DNA from: Brachypodium distachyon | Lineage: Eukaryota > Streptophyta > Magnoliopsida > Poales > Poaceae | Direction of reading: 5' to 3' | NCBI RefSeq assembly: GCF_000005505.3 | Contig: NC_016132.3 | Span: 6,448,001-6,512,000 of the forward strand | DNA: 64,000 nucleotides | Part shown: positions 9,507 to 20,329 of the stretch, piece after piece | How positions within the stretch are numbered: the first letter of the stretch is position 1 | How the letters are laid out: each line of letters starts with the position of its first letter | The notes under the pieces: model-generated | Database searches by the model: none | The model's input: the letters and a program-made list of their open reading frames with translations, nothing else | What the model was told of the DNA's origin: nothing | Program-made: the position numbers and the translations under genes

Positions 9507-12500
9507 CTATACTGCAGATTGTAATAGTTGGTGCACAAGAGCGGCAGTCAACAAGACAAGAAATGCCGTGAAAATGTACTTCCAGTTTAGCAGAGTTGGC
9601 TTGATAGACCGCACTGTCTCAAGACTGCCAGATTCGTCCTCCAGTGGAGCAGTGATCCCACTGTCGTTCTCTCCAGGAGTTTCGGCAGTTGACTTCACCT
9701 GTGACCAAAGACACAAATGTGAGTTTTACTTAGCATGACACGTTTGGATGTTACATGGTGTATAACCAGAGCACACAAATCATATTCGCCAAAAGGTCAC
9801 ATAGGAAAAACAAAACAAGAACTGGGATAAAAAGAAGTTGCATAGTGAACATTAACCCATAACCAAAGTCTGTTTGCGTCCATAAAAAACCACAAGTATT
9901 GTAGTTGTGTGTGCTGTTAATTCAGAGTTGTTTTAGTCACAACTTGCATGATCAGTTATTATTACCCAGTAATAGCACGGTGCAAGGATGTGGAGTTCAG
10001 GGTTAAGAATGATTTTCTACAAAGAGAAGACCTTTTTATCATCAGTTATTACTATCCACAAATTTGCTGCTTCTATGTTTTTAACTTTTTTCACAAGAAA
10101 GCAAAACATCTATCTCAAGAACAACCGACCTTGGTCTGCAGTGATGAAGAAGCCAGAAGTACATCTTCCAATGCTTTAGAGGGCCTGAGTTCACCTTCAT
10201 TAGCAGTGATATCTTTGCTCAATGATGTACCTTTGTTAACATTTTCTTTGCACTTTTTAGCCAACATCCTGTTCTTCTTTGTTAGCGTAACAATCTGTAC
10301 AGGCCAGAAGTCAGCGAGCTTGCTCAAAAATAGCCAATACACTGATTATCATAGTACATACACTGCAACAATGTAATTTGTAAGTAAACGGTGTAAAACT
10401 AATATCCAAACATGGTTTCCCGAGCACTATATGGATTAAGGTTAGGCTCATTGTAATGTCCAATTGACTAACATTTAAAAACATGTAATATGTGCTACAT
10501 CGAGTACATGATGTCAACATGGATTCCGGACATGCAGCATATTGCTTGACCTTGTATAAACCCATACTTTGGACTCCAATAAAACATTCTTTAGCACTAA
10601 ACAAGTGCTCACCATATTAAGTTTTCCTTACCAAATAAAGTATTGAACACATTTGTCCAGCTGTCCACTTACCATCAGTTTGTGATCAATCATACTCTCT
10701 TTTGGCTGCTTGAAATGAACTACTCCCTCGTCCGGAATTACTTGTCGGAGGGAGTACAACAGTAATTACTTTAATATAATGGCAAAGCAGTGCTTCAGTC
10801 TGTCTAAGCATCATAGATCCTGATTCCAGACCAAACTTTGTGATGCTTAGGAATCTCAAGTACTAATTCGACTCTTTATCCTTTCTGTGTTTGTGTTTGT
10901 AACCAAACCCTAAATGGGCTGACAAGGGTTTTAAATTTAATCTATCCTACCTTTTCCTAGAACATCTAAATTATTGGAACAACTAAGTGCTTATTGTGCC
11001 AATCAGACACAAAATAATAATGCACCAAAGCACCTATCCATAATTTTTTAGCAAACATGTATAGTACAATTCATATGATTGAAGCTTTATACATACAGCG
11101 CAAAACAAAATAGTAAAAGTAGTACATTTTCATAATAAAAGCACACATACCTGAAGATGAAGGCGCTCTCTTTCAAATGCAAGTTTAGCGACCAAGTCAG
11201 TGATTGCCTTAGTTTTAATACCAATATCTTTTGCAGTGGACAGCTTCAGTTGGTTGGCTTGGCATAATGAGTTCTCTAGACTTTCTACTCGACCTCTCAG
11301 AAATGATAGTTCTTCACAGAGCTCCAAGTTAGTATCTGTCAACAATATACATTTCGATTCAGCACTCTCAGCCCTGTTTTCAGCTTTCAAATACTTATCC
11401 TTCAGATCTTCAATCATGTGTTGCATATCAGACATTGAAGACTTTAGCATACCCTGCTGTTCGCCAATAGCCTCAATTGATGCTCTCGCATGTTCTAACT
11501 GAGAGTCTGACTCCATAAGTTTCTTCTCCAATAAGCATGCCCTATCTGATCCCTGAGTCTTAAGAGAGTTTAACTCTCCATTGAGTTGTACATTAGTGTG
11601 AGTAAGCTCAGCGCACCTTGCTTCAGTATTTTGTGTTCTGCTTTCAGCTTTGAAAATGGCATCTTTAATATCGCCTATAATATTCTCAAACGTGCCTATC
11701 TCAGACAGTGATATATTCTGCTCTTTTTCATTTGCTTCTGTTGATATCGTTTCCCACTCCAACTGAGAGCAAGATTCCCTCAGCCATGCCTCCAGATTCT
11801 GAACCTTATCCTGCAAAGTGAAGAACTCGGAGGTCGATAGTCTTCGACTCTGCACAGCTTCCCAAGTGGCATTGTTTTCACTATCATCTTTCATCATCTC
11901 TGGTGAGCCTTTTGAAGCATTTGATTGCACTAAGCTTTGCTTTAACTTTGATTTTAGAACAGCTTCCCTCCGACCTGATGCAGTTTGATGGGACTGGATG
12001 GTATTAATTCTATCAATGAGATCTTTTGAAATTCCAAGGAACAACTCAGAAGCATTTTCTGCTGCAAACATCCGTTCAGAAATCGCTTCAGCCGATTCTT
12101 CCAAGAAATCTGATTCATGCTCTACATTATGCAGCTTCATTTCGAGTTCTTTCACAATAGCCCCCGAATCGCATAGCCTTTTTTCAAGATCTAGTTCACT
12201 TGCAATTGACCGTTCTAACATCTGCAGGACATTTCTTTGGCCCTCAGCCTGTATAGTTGTGTGAGATAAATCATGTCCATTTTCATATGCACCACCTTCA
12301 CTAGTTCCTGAAAAAATGCAACCATTAGGAAATGGATAAAGCCAACACTAGAACGGGTAGGATCTAAAAATGCTATGAGCATACCGGCATGATGATGGGA
12401 AGGGTCTATGGCTTTATCAAAGTTTGTGAACTCTCTTCTAATAGCGGCGATCAGCTCCTGCATCTGCTTCAAAGACGCTGTGGCGGCATGCAGCTTACCT

Positions 12501-12868
12501 TTCAACCTGCCCTCCAACTCTTCCCCGTTAAACTTCTTTCCAACATTTCTAATATCAATTTGAATAAAACCAACTAACTTCTCCAACTCCCTGACTTCAG
12601 AATCTAGAATTCCATACAAGACATCAAACTCGAAAGCCTTCTCGACCGACTCATTCGAGAGTGACTCGGGGTCGAGCATCGAAAGCTCAATGCCGTTTGC
12701 ACGGTGAGCTACCTCCATCACTAGCATCTCTAAATTCAACAACTTCTCGGAGCCAAACTGGATTTCGAGTTCCATCCTAGATATGGCATCTGCTGTGTTT
12801 CTCACTCCATTTGATCCATCTCCATGCGACAGAGAGCAATACTCCTCATGAGTGCTCTCAAAGTCCAT
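9507..12868 (-). CDS. WPP-domain-interacting tail-anchored (WIT-like) nuclear-envelope protein
   Basis: Four coding exons on the minus strand, 12868..12385, 12307..11151, 10294..10130 and 9698..9507, join without breaking frame to give 665 residues. Almost the whole protein is predicted coiled coil (Leu/Glu/Lys/Ser-rich heptads, with two related ~90-residue repeats containing KAE(S/N)R...E(A/S)(R/K)C). The last 25 residues, after LLNWKY, form one hydrophobic segment (IFTAFLVLLTAALV) with a very short tail, the mark of a tail-anchored protein. This matches plant WIT1/WIT2 in length (about 630-700 residues), coiled-coil content and the LLNWKY-TM end. WITs sit in the outer nuclear membrane, bind WIPs and help target RanGAP and myosin XI-i. 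A 5'UTR intron is likely, since a TGCAG acceptor lies just upstream of the ATG. Confidence 0.85.
10723..10754. mobile_element. Miniature internally deleted Stowaway remnant (32 bp) in a WIT-like gene intron
   Basis: CTCCCTCGTCCGGAATTACT is followed almost directly by CGGAGGGAG, flanked by TA on both sides. It matches the two ends of the MITE at 60177-60289 with the middle lost. Confidence 0.7.
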
Positions 12869-12899
12869 GATCCCTCTTCTCTACAGCTCCTGCATCATA

Positions 12900-13960
12900 T
12901 TAGATCATGTAAAAGACCCAAATATAGACGTTGTGCATGAGAAATAAGCAAGTCTATCTCGATATTTGGGGAACTAGTATTAGAAACAAGAAAAGCAAAG
13001 CCTGAAGCCGCATATCCACTACCAGTGAATAAACTCAAGCAATGTGCTAGCAAATGCCAACTCGGTGGGCTCGTTTCATAAACCCCCAATTTATGCTCAA
13101 ATTTGTTTGTACACTCAAATTGGTTGATTATAACGAGACACGATTACTCTTCAGGTCGGCCGGCTGGGTAGGTAGATGACAAAATTGGTACGGGGTAGCT
13201 GAATTTGCCAAGCTTCATAACAAAGCGCAGTAAGAACAACTCAAGAGATGCCCCAAATGGATTCCAATAGCTTTATTTGAGGAAAATATGCCCGAGAAAC
13301 GGGCTCCAACAAATTGTCCATTGCAAACCCCATTTTCAGCCGCGCCCCAAATCGCCTTGGGGCTTCCCGCGCAAGATCGGGATTCCGCATCCCATCAACG
13401 AACTAATCGGAAGCCAACGAACCTCTTTCCTTCCCCGTCCCCCTCCTCTGCAGCTTGCCTCCCGTCGCTGCCCAGAACAATTCCGCCGCTGCCAAGACCA
13501 GTTGCTCGATCCGGAAGTTGGGGGAGGCTGCTGCAGTTGACCGGCCGTGGTGAATCACGCCGAGGAGAGCAGCACGATCTCCCGCCGCCGCTGCAGAGGA
13601 GGCGATGTCCCTGTCGAGGCCGGCGGCGCGCGTGGCCGCAGCGGTGGAGGGGGCAGTAAGAGCGGGTGACCGACGAAGGAGGCGAAGGCAGGCGGCGGCG
13701 TGGGAGAGGTGGGCGTGGGCTTGTAGGCGGAGGCGTCGGCGACGGCTGAGCCGCTGAGGTTGCTGTGGGTGTTGGATCGGGAGGGGAGAGGTCGCAGAGA
13801 AATCGGGAGCAGATGCCGCTGGTGCTGCGTCGCGATCCCTGAGGAGAGGAGGGATTTGTTGTGAGGAATGGAGGGGACGGCAGAGGGCTTTGCATTGGTT
13901 ACCGTTTCCGCTGATTCGTCCGGTGCGGATGCGTTTCAGTAGAACGTTCTGGGACGGGGA
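12900..13960 (-). promoter_or_regulatory. 5'UTR exon and promoter region of the WIT-like gene
   Basis: The stretch 13390-13930 is strongly GC-rich, with CCG/GGC runs, and lies upstream of the minus-strand WIT-like gene. The ORFs within it are compositional shadows with no recognisable domain. It is most simply the untranslated first exon and CpG-rich promoter. The exact transcription start and first-exon donor are not determined. The part 12900-13380 is ordinary intron-like sequence. Confidence 0.5.
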
Positions 13961-14044
13961 GCGTGGCACGAGGGGGCGATGTGGCGCCGACGTGGCCCCG
14001 CGTGGGTTGCACTAACGAAACGGGGGACCGGATTCGATCGGCCC

Positions 14045-14420
14045 GAAAGCTGCATCGGCGTCAGAAATTTATTTATTTTCGTAAACACATAAGCTTTCAC
14101 CGACGCATGTACACTCACCCTATGAACGCGCAACGTTTATTTATTTTAGTAAACATTCTATGAACACGCAACGTTTATTTATTTTAGTAAACACACTAAA
14201 GACATAAGCTTTCACCCAAGTATGTACACTCACCCCTATGAACGCGCAACGTCAAGTCAGAGACCTCTCTAAAATAAATTTAGAAAATACGAGCACCCAT
14301 GCCAACGTCAAGTCAGAGATCCCTCTAAAATAAATTTAGAAAATACGAACAACCATGCCACAAGTGACCTAAGTGGTCTGGTTTCACCTCAAAGAACAAA
14401 CCAACTGAGATAGGCTTCAA
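14045..14420 (-). mobile_element. Au-like tRNA-derived SINE, minus strand, with internal tandem duplications
   Basis: On the minus strand it starts GCCTATCTCAGTTGG (box A-like), then GAGGTGAAACCAGACCACTT and a degenerate box B (AGGTCACTTGTGGCATGG). It ends in the GGGTGAGTGTACATGC block followed by an A/T-rich tail, matching the head-to-tail order of the SINE at 41108. It is unusual in containing two ~60-bp duplications: one with GTCAAGTCAGAGA and AAATAAATTTAGAAAATACGA, the other with AACGTTTATTTATTTTAGTA. Confidence 0.7.
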
Positions 14421-15516
14421 TCCCATGTTTGGTTGTGCTACATTTCATCCACATTTGATAACGATGGGATCGCGAGAGAAAAGATTTGACAGTGATGCAG
14501 ACTGGACTCAAAATCCAGCACCACCATCTGGCTTCAAAGAAAAAAGGCCAAGGTAAAACAACACATATGCCATTATGTTAATGGAAAGCTGTTGCATCAG
14601 GATTGCAAGTAGCAACCTCCAAAATCATGACACATACATCATTTGACCGAACATTGGATGATACCAATACATCCACAAATATACCATTTCCCGTGCCAGA
14701 GCGAGCGGGCAAAAAATTACAGTAGCTTCCACCTGGAATGACATTGACACAGACACCATGTTGACAACATTCTCAACGAGTATCAGCACCCTTTCCGAGA
14801 AAACACTCGAAAAATCCAAACCAAAATAGATAGATTCTGCATGAAGTCCATGTCCTCATACTATATGATTTGGCATCCTTACCCTCCCGCGACCAGCTTA
14901 CAACATTCCACTAGACCAAAGACGAAACCGGACACATGACACCCAATCCTCTGACAAAAACTCTTGGAAACCAAGCAAACGCCTTCCAACGACACCATTG
15001 GCTCCTGAAATATTCCAGGAACAGAGGTTAGAGAACCAGAAACAAGGTTTGTGTTGAAATCAAATAACACGCTCACAATGCAAGAGTTCAAGCAAATGAC
15101 ACAGCCAATTCCAAAGATAATAGAAAACAAGGAATGAATGAGTAATCAGCAAAGCTGGACTAGATCGATATCTGAGATTGCTTCCCAAATGTTATTTTAA
15201 TCAGACAGTTGTCTGATCTAGGATGGCAGATAACAAGACTGTTGAACTATTCAGGAACAGAGGTTAGAGAACCAGAAACAAAGTTTGTGTCCAAATCAAA
15301 TAACATGCTCACAATCAACAAGTTCTGAAGCAAATGACACAGCCAATTCCGAAGCTGATACTCTCTCTTTTCCAGTTTGTTAGGCATATCTCAAAAATTA
15401 CAGTTCAGTTCCATAGCCAATTTAGCACACATATTAGTCCTACACCAAGTGCTACAACAGCTTGTTATATAGAACTGAACGAATACAATTTAAGTAAATC
15501 CCGTTGATGATTTATC
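14421..15516. other. Spacer with a ~105-bp dispersed direct duplication; no gene seen
   Basis: 15017-15122 and 15250-15356 are direct copies (both begin AGGAACAGAGGTTAGAGAAC and end near ACACAGCCAATTCC). The 14421-15016 portion has no convincing coding content on either strand. Part of this region could be spliced 3'UTR of the exportin-2 gene. Confidence 0.5.
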
Positions 15517-15788
15517 ATTTGAGTTTACACCACTAAGTGTGTGCAAACAGCATAGAGTTTCCTCACAAAATTGTAACTTCAAATAACTGGCTCAAACGTA
15601 CAAACTTCAGAGGTATGGGCTAAGGAAGTTTGCAAATCGCCTTATACGATGTGACAATCATTTTATAGTGTTTTACATCATAAAACATGGGAAATGATAA
15701 GACTAAGAGATAAACATATGGCACCATTCCTAGTTTCTGACTAAAAAAACTGTACATTATAAAGCATGATGCTGTTTGCACACACTTA

Positions 15789-15954
15789 GGGTGAGTTTGG
15801 CATTGCGGTGGATTATCATAATCCAGCTTTTTCAACCAGCTTATCCTATTTTTGTGTTTGGCTAACCAACTTTTGCCTGCTTCGTGTGTATTTTCTCACA
15901 ACAGATTATAAAATAATTTCAGCACAGCACAGTTCAGCAATGCCAAACTGAGCC
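15789..15954. mobile_element. Tourist-type (PIF/Harbinger-like) MITE
   Basis: The 166-bp element has ends GGGTGAGTTTGGCATTGC and ...GCAATGCCAAACTGAGCC (inverted, two mismatches). It is flanked by the 3-bp duplication TTA (15786-15788 and 15955-15957). A 3-bp TTA/TAA target duplication is typical of the PIF/Harbinger superfamily. Confidence 0.88.
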
Positions 15955-16078
15955 TTAGTGGTGTAAACTCAAATGAAGTAACTTGAAATAACTGGCTCAA
16001 ATGTACAAACTTCGGAGGTATGGGTTAAGGAAGTTTGCAAATCGCCTTATAGGATGTAACAATCGTTTTACTGTTGTA

Positions 16079-16194
16079 CTCCCTCCGTCTCATATTAAGT
16101 GTCGCAAATTTGTGTACATACGCATGTATCTACACACTAAAACACGTCTAGATACCTAGACAAAGTTGCTACACTTAATATGGGACAGAGGGAG
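16079..16194. mobile_element. Stowaway MITE
   Basis: The ends CTCCCTCCGTCTCATATTAA and ...TTAATATGGGACAGAGGGAG pair, and TA flanks both sides. The homologous site in the other copy of block B (TA at 15674-15675) is empty. Confidence 0.9.
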
Positions 16195-16533
16195 TACATC
16201 GTAAAACACGGGAAATGATAAGACTAAGAGATAGTCATATGGCACCGTTCCTAGTTTCTGACTAAAAAACTGTACATTACATCTTAGATCTAATGGATAT
16301 TTCAGTAACTACTAATGGCCATTCTATACAGTTAGTGCAACTACTTCTATCCAGAACAAGGCATTTCAATACATACCTGAAACAACAAAGAATAAAACTA
16401 TTACAAAGGAGAACACAACAAAGTGAGCAAATGTAAGTGTGAATGGTGACTTCACTCTTACATATTTTGAGGCCATGGATGAAAATGCATTAGATTGACT
16501 CAATGAATGCGAAGGATCATATAAGTTGTTTAC

Positions 16534-19479
16534 CTAGACAATGTTGGCATTGTAGGCGGCGCAGAGTTGAAGAAGAACACTTTTGTTTGCAGGGTCCACA
16601 TGCTGCTCAATAACAGGACCAAACCTCCCAGGAGACTGCGCAGAAAGTGAGGCCAGGGATGTGACCAAGAACTGTTTTGGATCGCTAACTTCTTTCAACA
16701 GATCATCTTCACTCTTCCCAGCATACTGAAGGCGTACAAATGAGACAGAATAGCCAGATGTTCTCTGGATATCGACTGCATCAGCGCCATCATTTTGCTC
16801 TTGCTGTGCTCCATTTTGGTCGGTTCTGGACAACAGCGTGACAATGCTGTCAAGCAATTTGCCCCACGATTGGGCTGCAGCAGCATCTAACAGCACCGCA
16901 GACTCACAAAGCAACTTTGTTGAGGCAACTGCTGTAAGCTTAATTTCAAGAGAACCTTTGATAAACTTGAGATTGGGAATCCAAAAACGTTGAAGAATTG
17001 TGGTGAAAAGATTCGGCTGGATTGTATCGACGGAACTGACAAGAACACCTGGCCCATATTTGACCAACACTAAGGACATGACAACCACAAGAGAATTCAC
17101 AAATTTCACTGCTTGCCTAGTCTGCAGTCGAGTAAACAGAGCACTCCAAATCTCACTTATGTATGGATTCATAATGTCAAAACCAACATTTTCCACCAGT
17201 GTGTTAAGCATGTAGAATGCAGATTCTTCAGTGCTGCTACGTGAAACAAGACTGCGGAATATCACTAAGATATTTGGCAGCCTACCTTCTTGATTAAGCT
17301 CATTTGGAATTTTCCGAAGGAATGCTCGCAGCAAACGAACCAAGGCAGGAACACATGGTGGCCGGTCCCAAGTAGCATTGCTGAGCAGGACACCAAAAAG
17401 CTGCATGTAATTCTGCGAGAGAGGTGGTCGGCTCAAATTGACAAGCTGTGCGAATATCTGAAAAGCATATGGCCAGAACTCTGAGATGTCCTCAACTAAT
17501 ATCCTCTGGAGTACTGGAAAGAGGCTTGCCTCAAACAAAGGGAGTAATGCTGGGTCCTTCTCACCAGCCTGGCCAATCACAGCTGCCAGAGCCTCAAACA
17601 GATAATGATTAAAGTCAGGGTTCTTGGGGTTATTGCAGACTTCCATAAGAATTCCCACAAGACGAGCAGTTATCTCATGAACAATTTGTCCGGCGATAGT
17701 AGCAATTCCAAGCACTCTCATCAGGCACTTCATCAAATAGGGGTTCTCATGAGATTCAGGAAAACTTAGCGCCTTGGACAAGTTTTCAATAATCTGCTGG
17801 GCAAATGAGTTGATATCGGTAGCAACATACCGTGGAGACCTTGTCACTGTGTTTACCCCTGGTACCTGGACCACGTCCTTGGTAATCAGCAGGTTCTCGA
17901 TAAAGACCGCAGCATACGAATGGACAACATTGGACTCGTGTGTAAGGAACCTTGTCACACTTGGAAGCAGTGCTAGTGCAGTGGCTTTGGGAATCTGGTC
18001 CTTGAACTCCTTCAAGAACCTGAGGACAGTTGCCTTCAGCATTGGTTCAGATTGCCAATCAGGGGCCTGCAGCTCAGGCACAATCACAGATGTAAAGAAG
18101 CTCTCCATGTCAACCACAGGCACCCCACCCCCTGTGGCACCAGGCTTCTGCATAAGAGTGATTACAAGATATATTGCAGCATCCTTCTCCTTCCAGTTGT
18201 TCACCCGGTCAGCCGCATATGCAGCCAACATCTGCTGGACCTGCGCTGATACAAGTGCAGCCACCTGTTCCCGGTAGTTTGCCGCAAGTCCCCGCAGCAA
18301 GCGGCATGCAGCACGCCTCAGCGTATCCGTATCACTTCCCTCGGAATCACGCCTGACATATTCCACCCAGTTCATCTCAAACAACTCTTCGTCCTCATCC
18401 CGCAACCTCAAGTTAGGCACAACAACACTGTCACATATTTGCTTCATTGCCTCAGGGCTCCCAAACAACGCATGGTGCACACTTTCGGCGACTGTTGTCA
18501 AGAACCTTATTGCAGTCACGGCAAGCTGACCGCGGGACGGTGAGACTGTCGGCGCCATCAGGAGCCCCCACACAGCCTCAACAAACTCCTTCAAATATCC
18601 CCTGAACTCTTCCTCATACTTCTCCATGTACAGCTGCAGGTTATCACACACAGCAGCACGGAGCGCATCTGGGGCACCATCTGCCTCAACAGGCGGTGGA
18701 TAGGAGGTCGTGAGGAATGCACGGAACTCTGTCATCCACTCACGCATGTGGTCCTCGAAGAACTCCGGCAGGTCCACGGAGTTAAGCGAGTAGAAGATCT
18801 CACAGCACAGGCGAAGGCACTCAAACACCGGGCGGACTTCAAGAGGGTTGGCAGCAGCTGCAGAAGCTTGAAGGCGGCGAGAGGTGGAGAGAAAGACCTC
18901 AAGGAGGGGCGCGGCAAAGCTGTCGAGGCAATACTTGAGGTCAATACGGAGGGCGTTGTTGTCGAAGACGTTGCGGAAGCGGGAGAAAAGGGAAGCCGCC
19001 GCGGCGAGGAGGGAGTTGGTCGCGGGGACGTCCCCCGCGGAGAGGGCGGTGCCGAGTGAGGATACGATGGACGGGAGGAGCGACTCCCATTTGGCAGGGA
19101 AGTCGGTGGCCGCGGCAGCGGCGAGGGCTTCGGAGAGCTGCTTCTGGATGAGGGGCGGGGCGGTGAGGAGGAGCTGGAGGATGTGCGTCTTGACGATGGC
19201 GCAGTCGTTGGCCGGGAGGTGGTCAGCGTCGTCGGCGTCGGGGGAGGGCTTGGGCCAGCGGCGGCGGAGCAGGTTTTTGAAGTGGACCGAGGCGGCGAGG
19301 CGAGCCTGGAGGTCATGGCGCGGGGAGGACGCGAGGGCGAGGAGCGCGAGCGCGAATCCCGGCGTGGAGGCGGCAGAGGAGAGGCTCTGCTCGGCGGCGC
19401 GGCGGGCGGCGGCGTCGGGGGAGAGCGTCTGTGCGAACCACCCCGCCAAGGTGTCGAGCATCTCCGGCGGCACCTCCAT
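16534..19479 (-). CDS. CAS: Exportin-2 (CAS/CSE1), importin-alpha re-exporter
   Basis: A single uninterrupted minus-strand frame encodes 981 residues from the ATG at 19479 (MEVPPEMLDTLAGWF...). The frame stays open another 79 codons upstream, but that part lacks family similarity. The N-terminus has the importin-beta layout: a first helix, then AAEQSLSSAASTPGF, HDLQARLAASVHFKNLLRRRW and the stretch to LLTAPPLIQKQLSEA. The CSE1 body follows (FRNVFDNNALRIDLKYCLDSF, EEYEEEFRGYLKEF-like, FEMNWVEYVRRDSEGSDTDTLRRAACRLLRGL, HYLFEALAAVIG), ending in the CAS C-terminal region (LSAQSPGRFGPVIEQ...LCAAYNANIV). Length agrees with the family (about 960-980). It carries importin-alpha back to the cytoplasm with RanGTP. 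No exon junctions are visible, so the coding region is intronless. Confidence 0.97.
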   Translation of the reverse strand: MEVPPEMLDTLAGWFAQTLSPDAAARRAAEQSLSSAASTPGFALALLALASSPRHDLQARLAASVHFKNLLRRRWPKPSPDADDADHLPANDCAIVKTHILQLLLTAPPLIQKQLSEALAAAAATDFPAKWESLLPSIVSSLGTALSAGDVPATNSLLAAAASLFSRFRNVFDNNALRIDLKYCLDSFAAPLLEVFLSTSRRLQASAAAANPLEVRPVFECLRLCCEIFYSLNSVDLPEFFEDHMREWMTEFRAFLTTSYPPPVEADGAPDALRAAVCDNLQLYMEKYEEEFRGYLKEFVEAVWGLLMAPTVSPSRGQLAVTAIRFLTTVAESVHHALFGSPEAMKQICDSVVVPNLRLRDEDEELFEMNWVEYVRRDSEGSDTDTLRRAACRLLRGLAANYREQVAALVSAQVQQMLAAYAADRVNNWKEKDAAIYLVITLMQKPGATGGGVPVVDMESFFTSVIVPELQAPDWQSEPMLKATVLRFLKEFKDQIPKATALALLPSVTRFLTHESNVVHSYAAVFIENLLITKDVVQVPGVNTVTRSPRYVATDINSFAQQIIENLSKALSFPESHENPYLMKCLMRVLGIATIAGQIVHEITARLVGILMEVCNNPKNPDFNHYLFEALAAVIGQAGEKDPALLPLFEASLFPVLQRILVEDISEFWPYAFQIFAQLVNLSRPPLSQNYMQLFGVLLSNATWDRPPCVPALVRLLRAFLRKIPNELNQEGRLPNILVIFRSLVSRSSTEESAFYMLNTLVENVGFDIMNPYISEIWSALFTRLQTRQAVKFVNSLVVVMSLVLVKYGPGVLVSSVDTIQPNLFTTILQRFWIPNLKFIKGSLEIKLTAVASTKLLCESAVLLDAAAAQSWGKLLDSIVTLLSRTDQNGAQQEQNDGADAVDIQRTSGYSVSFVRLQYAGKSEDDLLKEVSDPKQFLVTSLASLSAQSPGRFGPVIEQHVDPANKSVLLQLCAAYNANIV

Positions 19480-20176
19480 TTCCGGCGCCTCGGGCGATCT
19501 GGGGCGGCTAGGGTTTTGGGTGGGGAAGATCGGGAGGGGTGGGGTGGGGTTGTGAGGTAGGGTTTTTGAAATTTCTCGTGGGGAACAAGGGAAATCAAGG
19601 TCACACAAGGAAATGAAGGAATGCTCGCTCGATACTTGATAGCCGCAGGAAGAAAAGGGAAACGGTATTGAGGAGAAGGGATGCGTTGGATTTAGGCCTC
19701 CTGGTCTTGAGAACAATGTCTCTGGCCTTATGTTGGCCGGCCCAATAGAGGATAGTCCGCAAATAAGCGAAAGTTTGTGTTTCTCAAAAAAAAATAAAAA
19801 AAATAAGCGAAAGTTTGTCGCGAAACGGCGAAGCCGTCGATTGGTTCAAATATTGCATCGGGAAGGGAGAGACCAAAAGAAAAACTGAAAAGCTCAGCTG
19901 CGCTCGTGTTCATTCCTGCGGATTGGTAACGGAGAACCCAAAAATAACCGCCACTTTAAGGTTTGGGAGGAAAAAAAAGTTCAGAACAGATAGTAAAACC
20001 AAAAATTCGCTGTGAACCTGATTTTTTTGGTGAACCGAATGTGTGAGGCAAAAATCGCAATACTCAGGGATGGAGTTCAGAACTTCTCGGTACCCAACAT
20101 CTCGTGAAAACGGTTGGATGGGCTGAAATTTCAGCCCGCGCATTCCGCTCTGCTCGCCACCGCAATCTTTGCAACT
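19480..20176. other. 5' flank of the exportin-2 gene
   Basis: This holds the presumed 5'UTR and promoter of the minus-strand exportin-2 gene. A short direct duplication (AATAAGCGAAAGTTTGT at about 19760 and 19802) brackets an A-rich run. There is no other coding content. Confidence 0.4.
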
Positions 20177-20206
20177 AGTCCTAAGTCAAGGAGGAGAGAG
20201 TTTGTT

Positions 20207-20298
20207 GCTTTTTCATTCTGTTGAAGCAAGACTTCTGAAACTCAGACCTTGTAGTGATTTCATTAATGAAATCAGAGAGCCCCTTCTTCTAAAAAAAA
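20207..20298 (+). mobile_element. Severely 5'-truncated LINE-type retroposon
   Basis: A 92-nt insert ends in TTAATGAAATCAGAGAGCCC and a run of about nine A residues. It is bracketed by a 30-bp direct repeat (20177-20206 and 20299-20328, one mismatch, beginning AGTCCTAAGTCAAG). This is the signature of target-primed reverse transcription with early termination; the duplication is unusually long. Confidence 0.7.
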
Positions 20299-20329
20299 AG
20301 TCCTAAGTCAAGGGGGAGAGAGTTTGTTA

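Larger units (their letters stand above)
15517..16290. repeat. Rearranged duplication: A - B - inverted A - B
   Basis: Block A (37 bp, 15517-15553) recurs as a perfect reverse complement split into 15769-15788 and 15958-15974 by a Tourist MITE. Block B (about 15560-15768, AAATAACTGGCTCAAACGTA onward) recurs in direct orientation at about 15978-16285, interrupted by a Stowaway MITE at 16079-16194. The flanks of each MITE in one copy therefore read as an intact sequence in the other copy. Confidence 0.85.

Noticed and set aside
13277..13969. Several 120-190 codon ORFs upstream of the WIT-like gene
   Set aside because: They overlap on both strands in a CpG-rich block, are Pro/Arg/Ser-rich and lack domains; a 5'UTR/promoter explains the composition.
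18732..19604. Long ORFs overlapping the 5' part of the exportin-2 gene on both strands
   Set aside because: They are Ser/Pro/Arg-rich readings of the GC-rich exportin-2 coding strand in other frames and have no conserved motifs.
16534..19716. Upstream start of exportin-2 at 19716 (79 extra residues)
   Set aside because: The extra residues are Pro/Ser-rich with no family similarity; the ATG at 19479 gives the conserved length and N-terminus.
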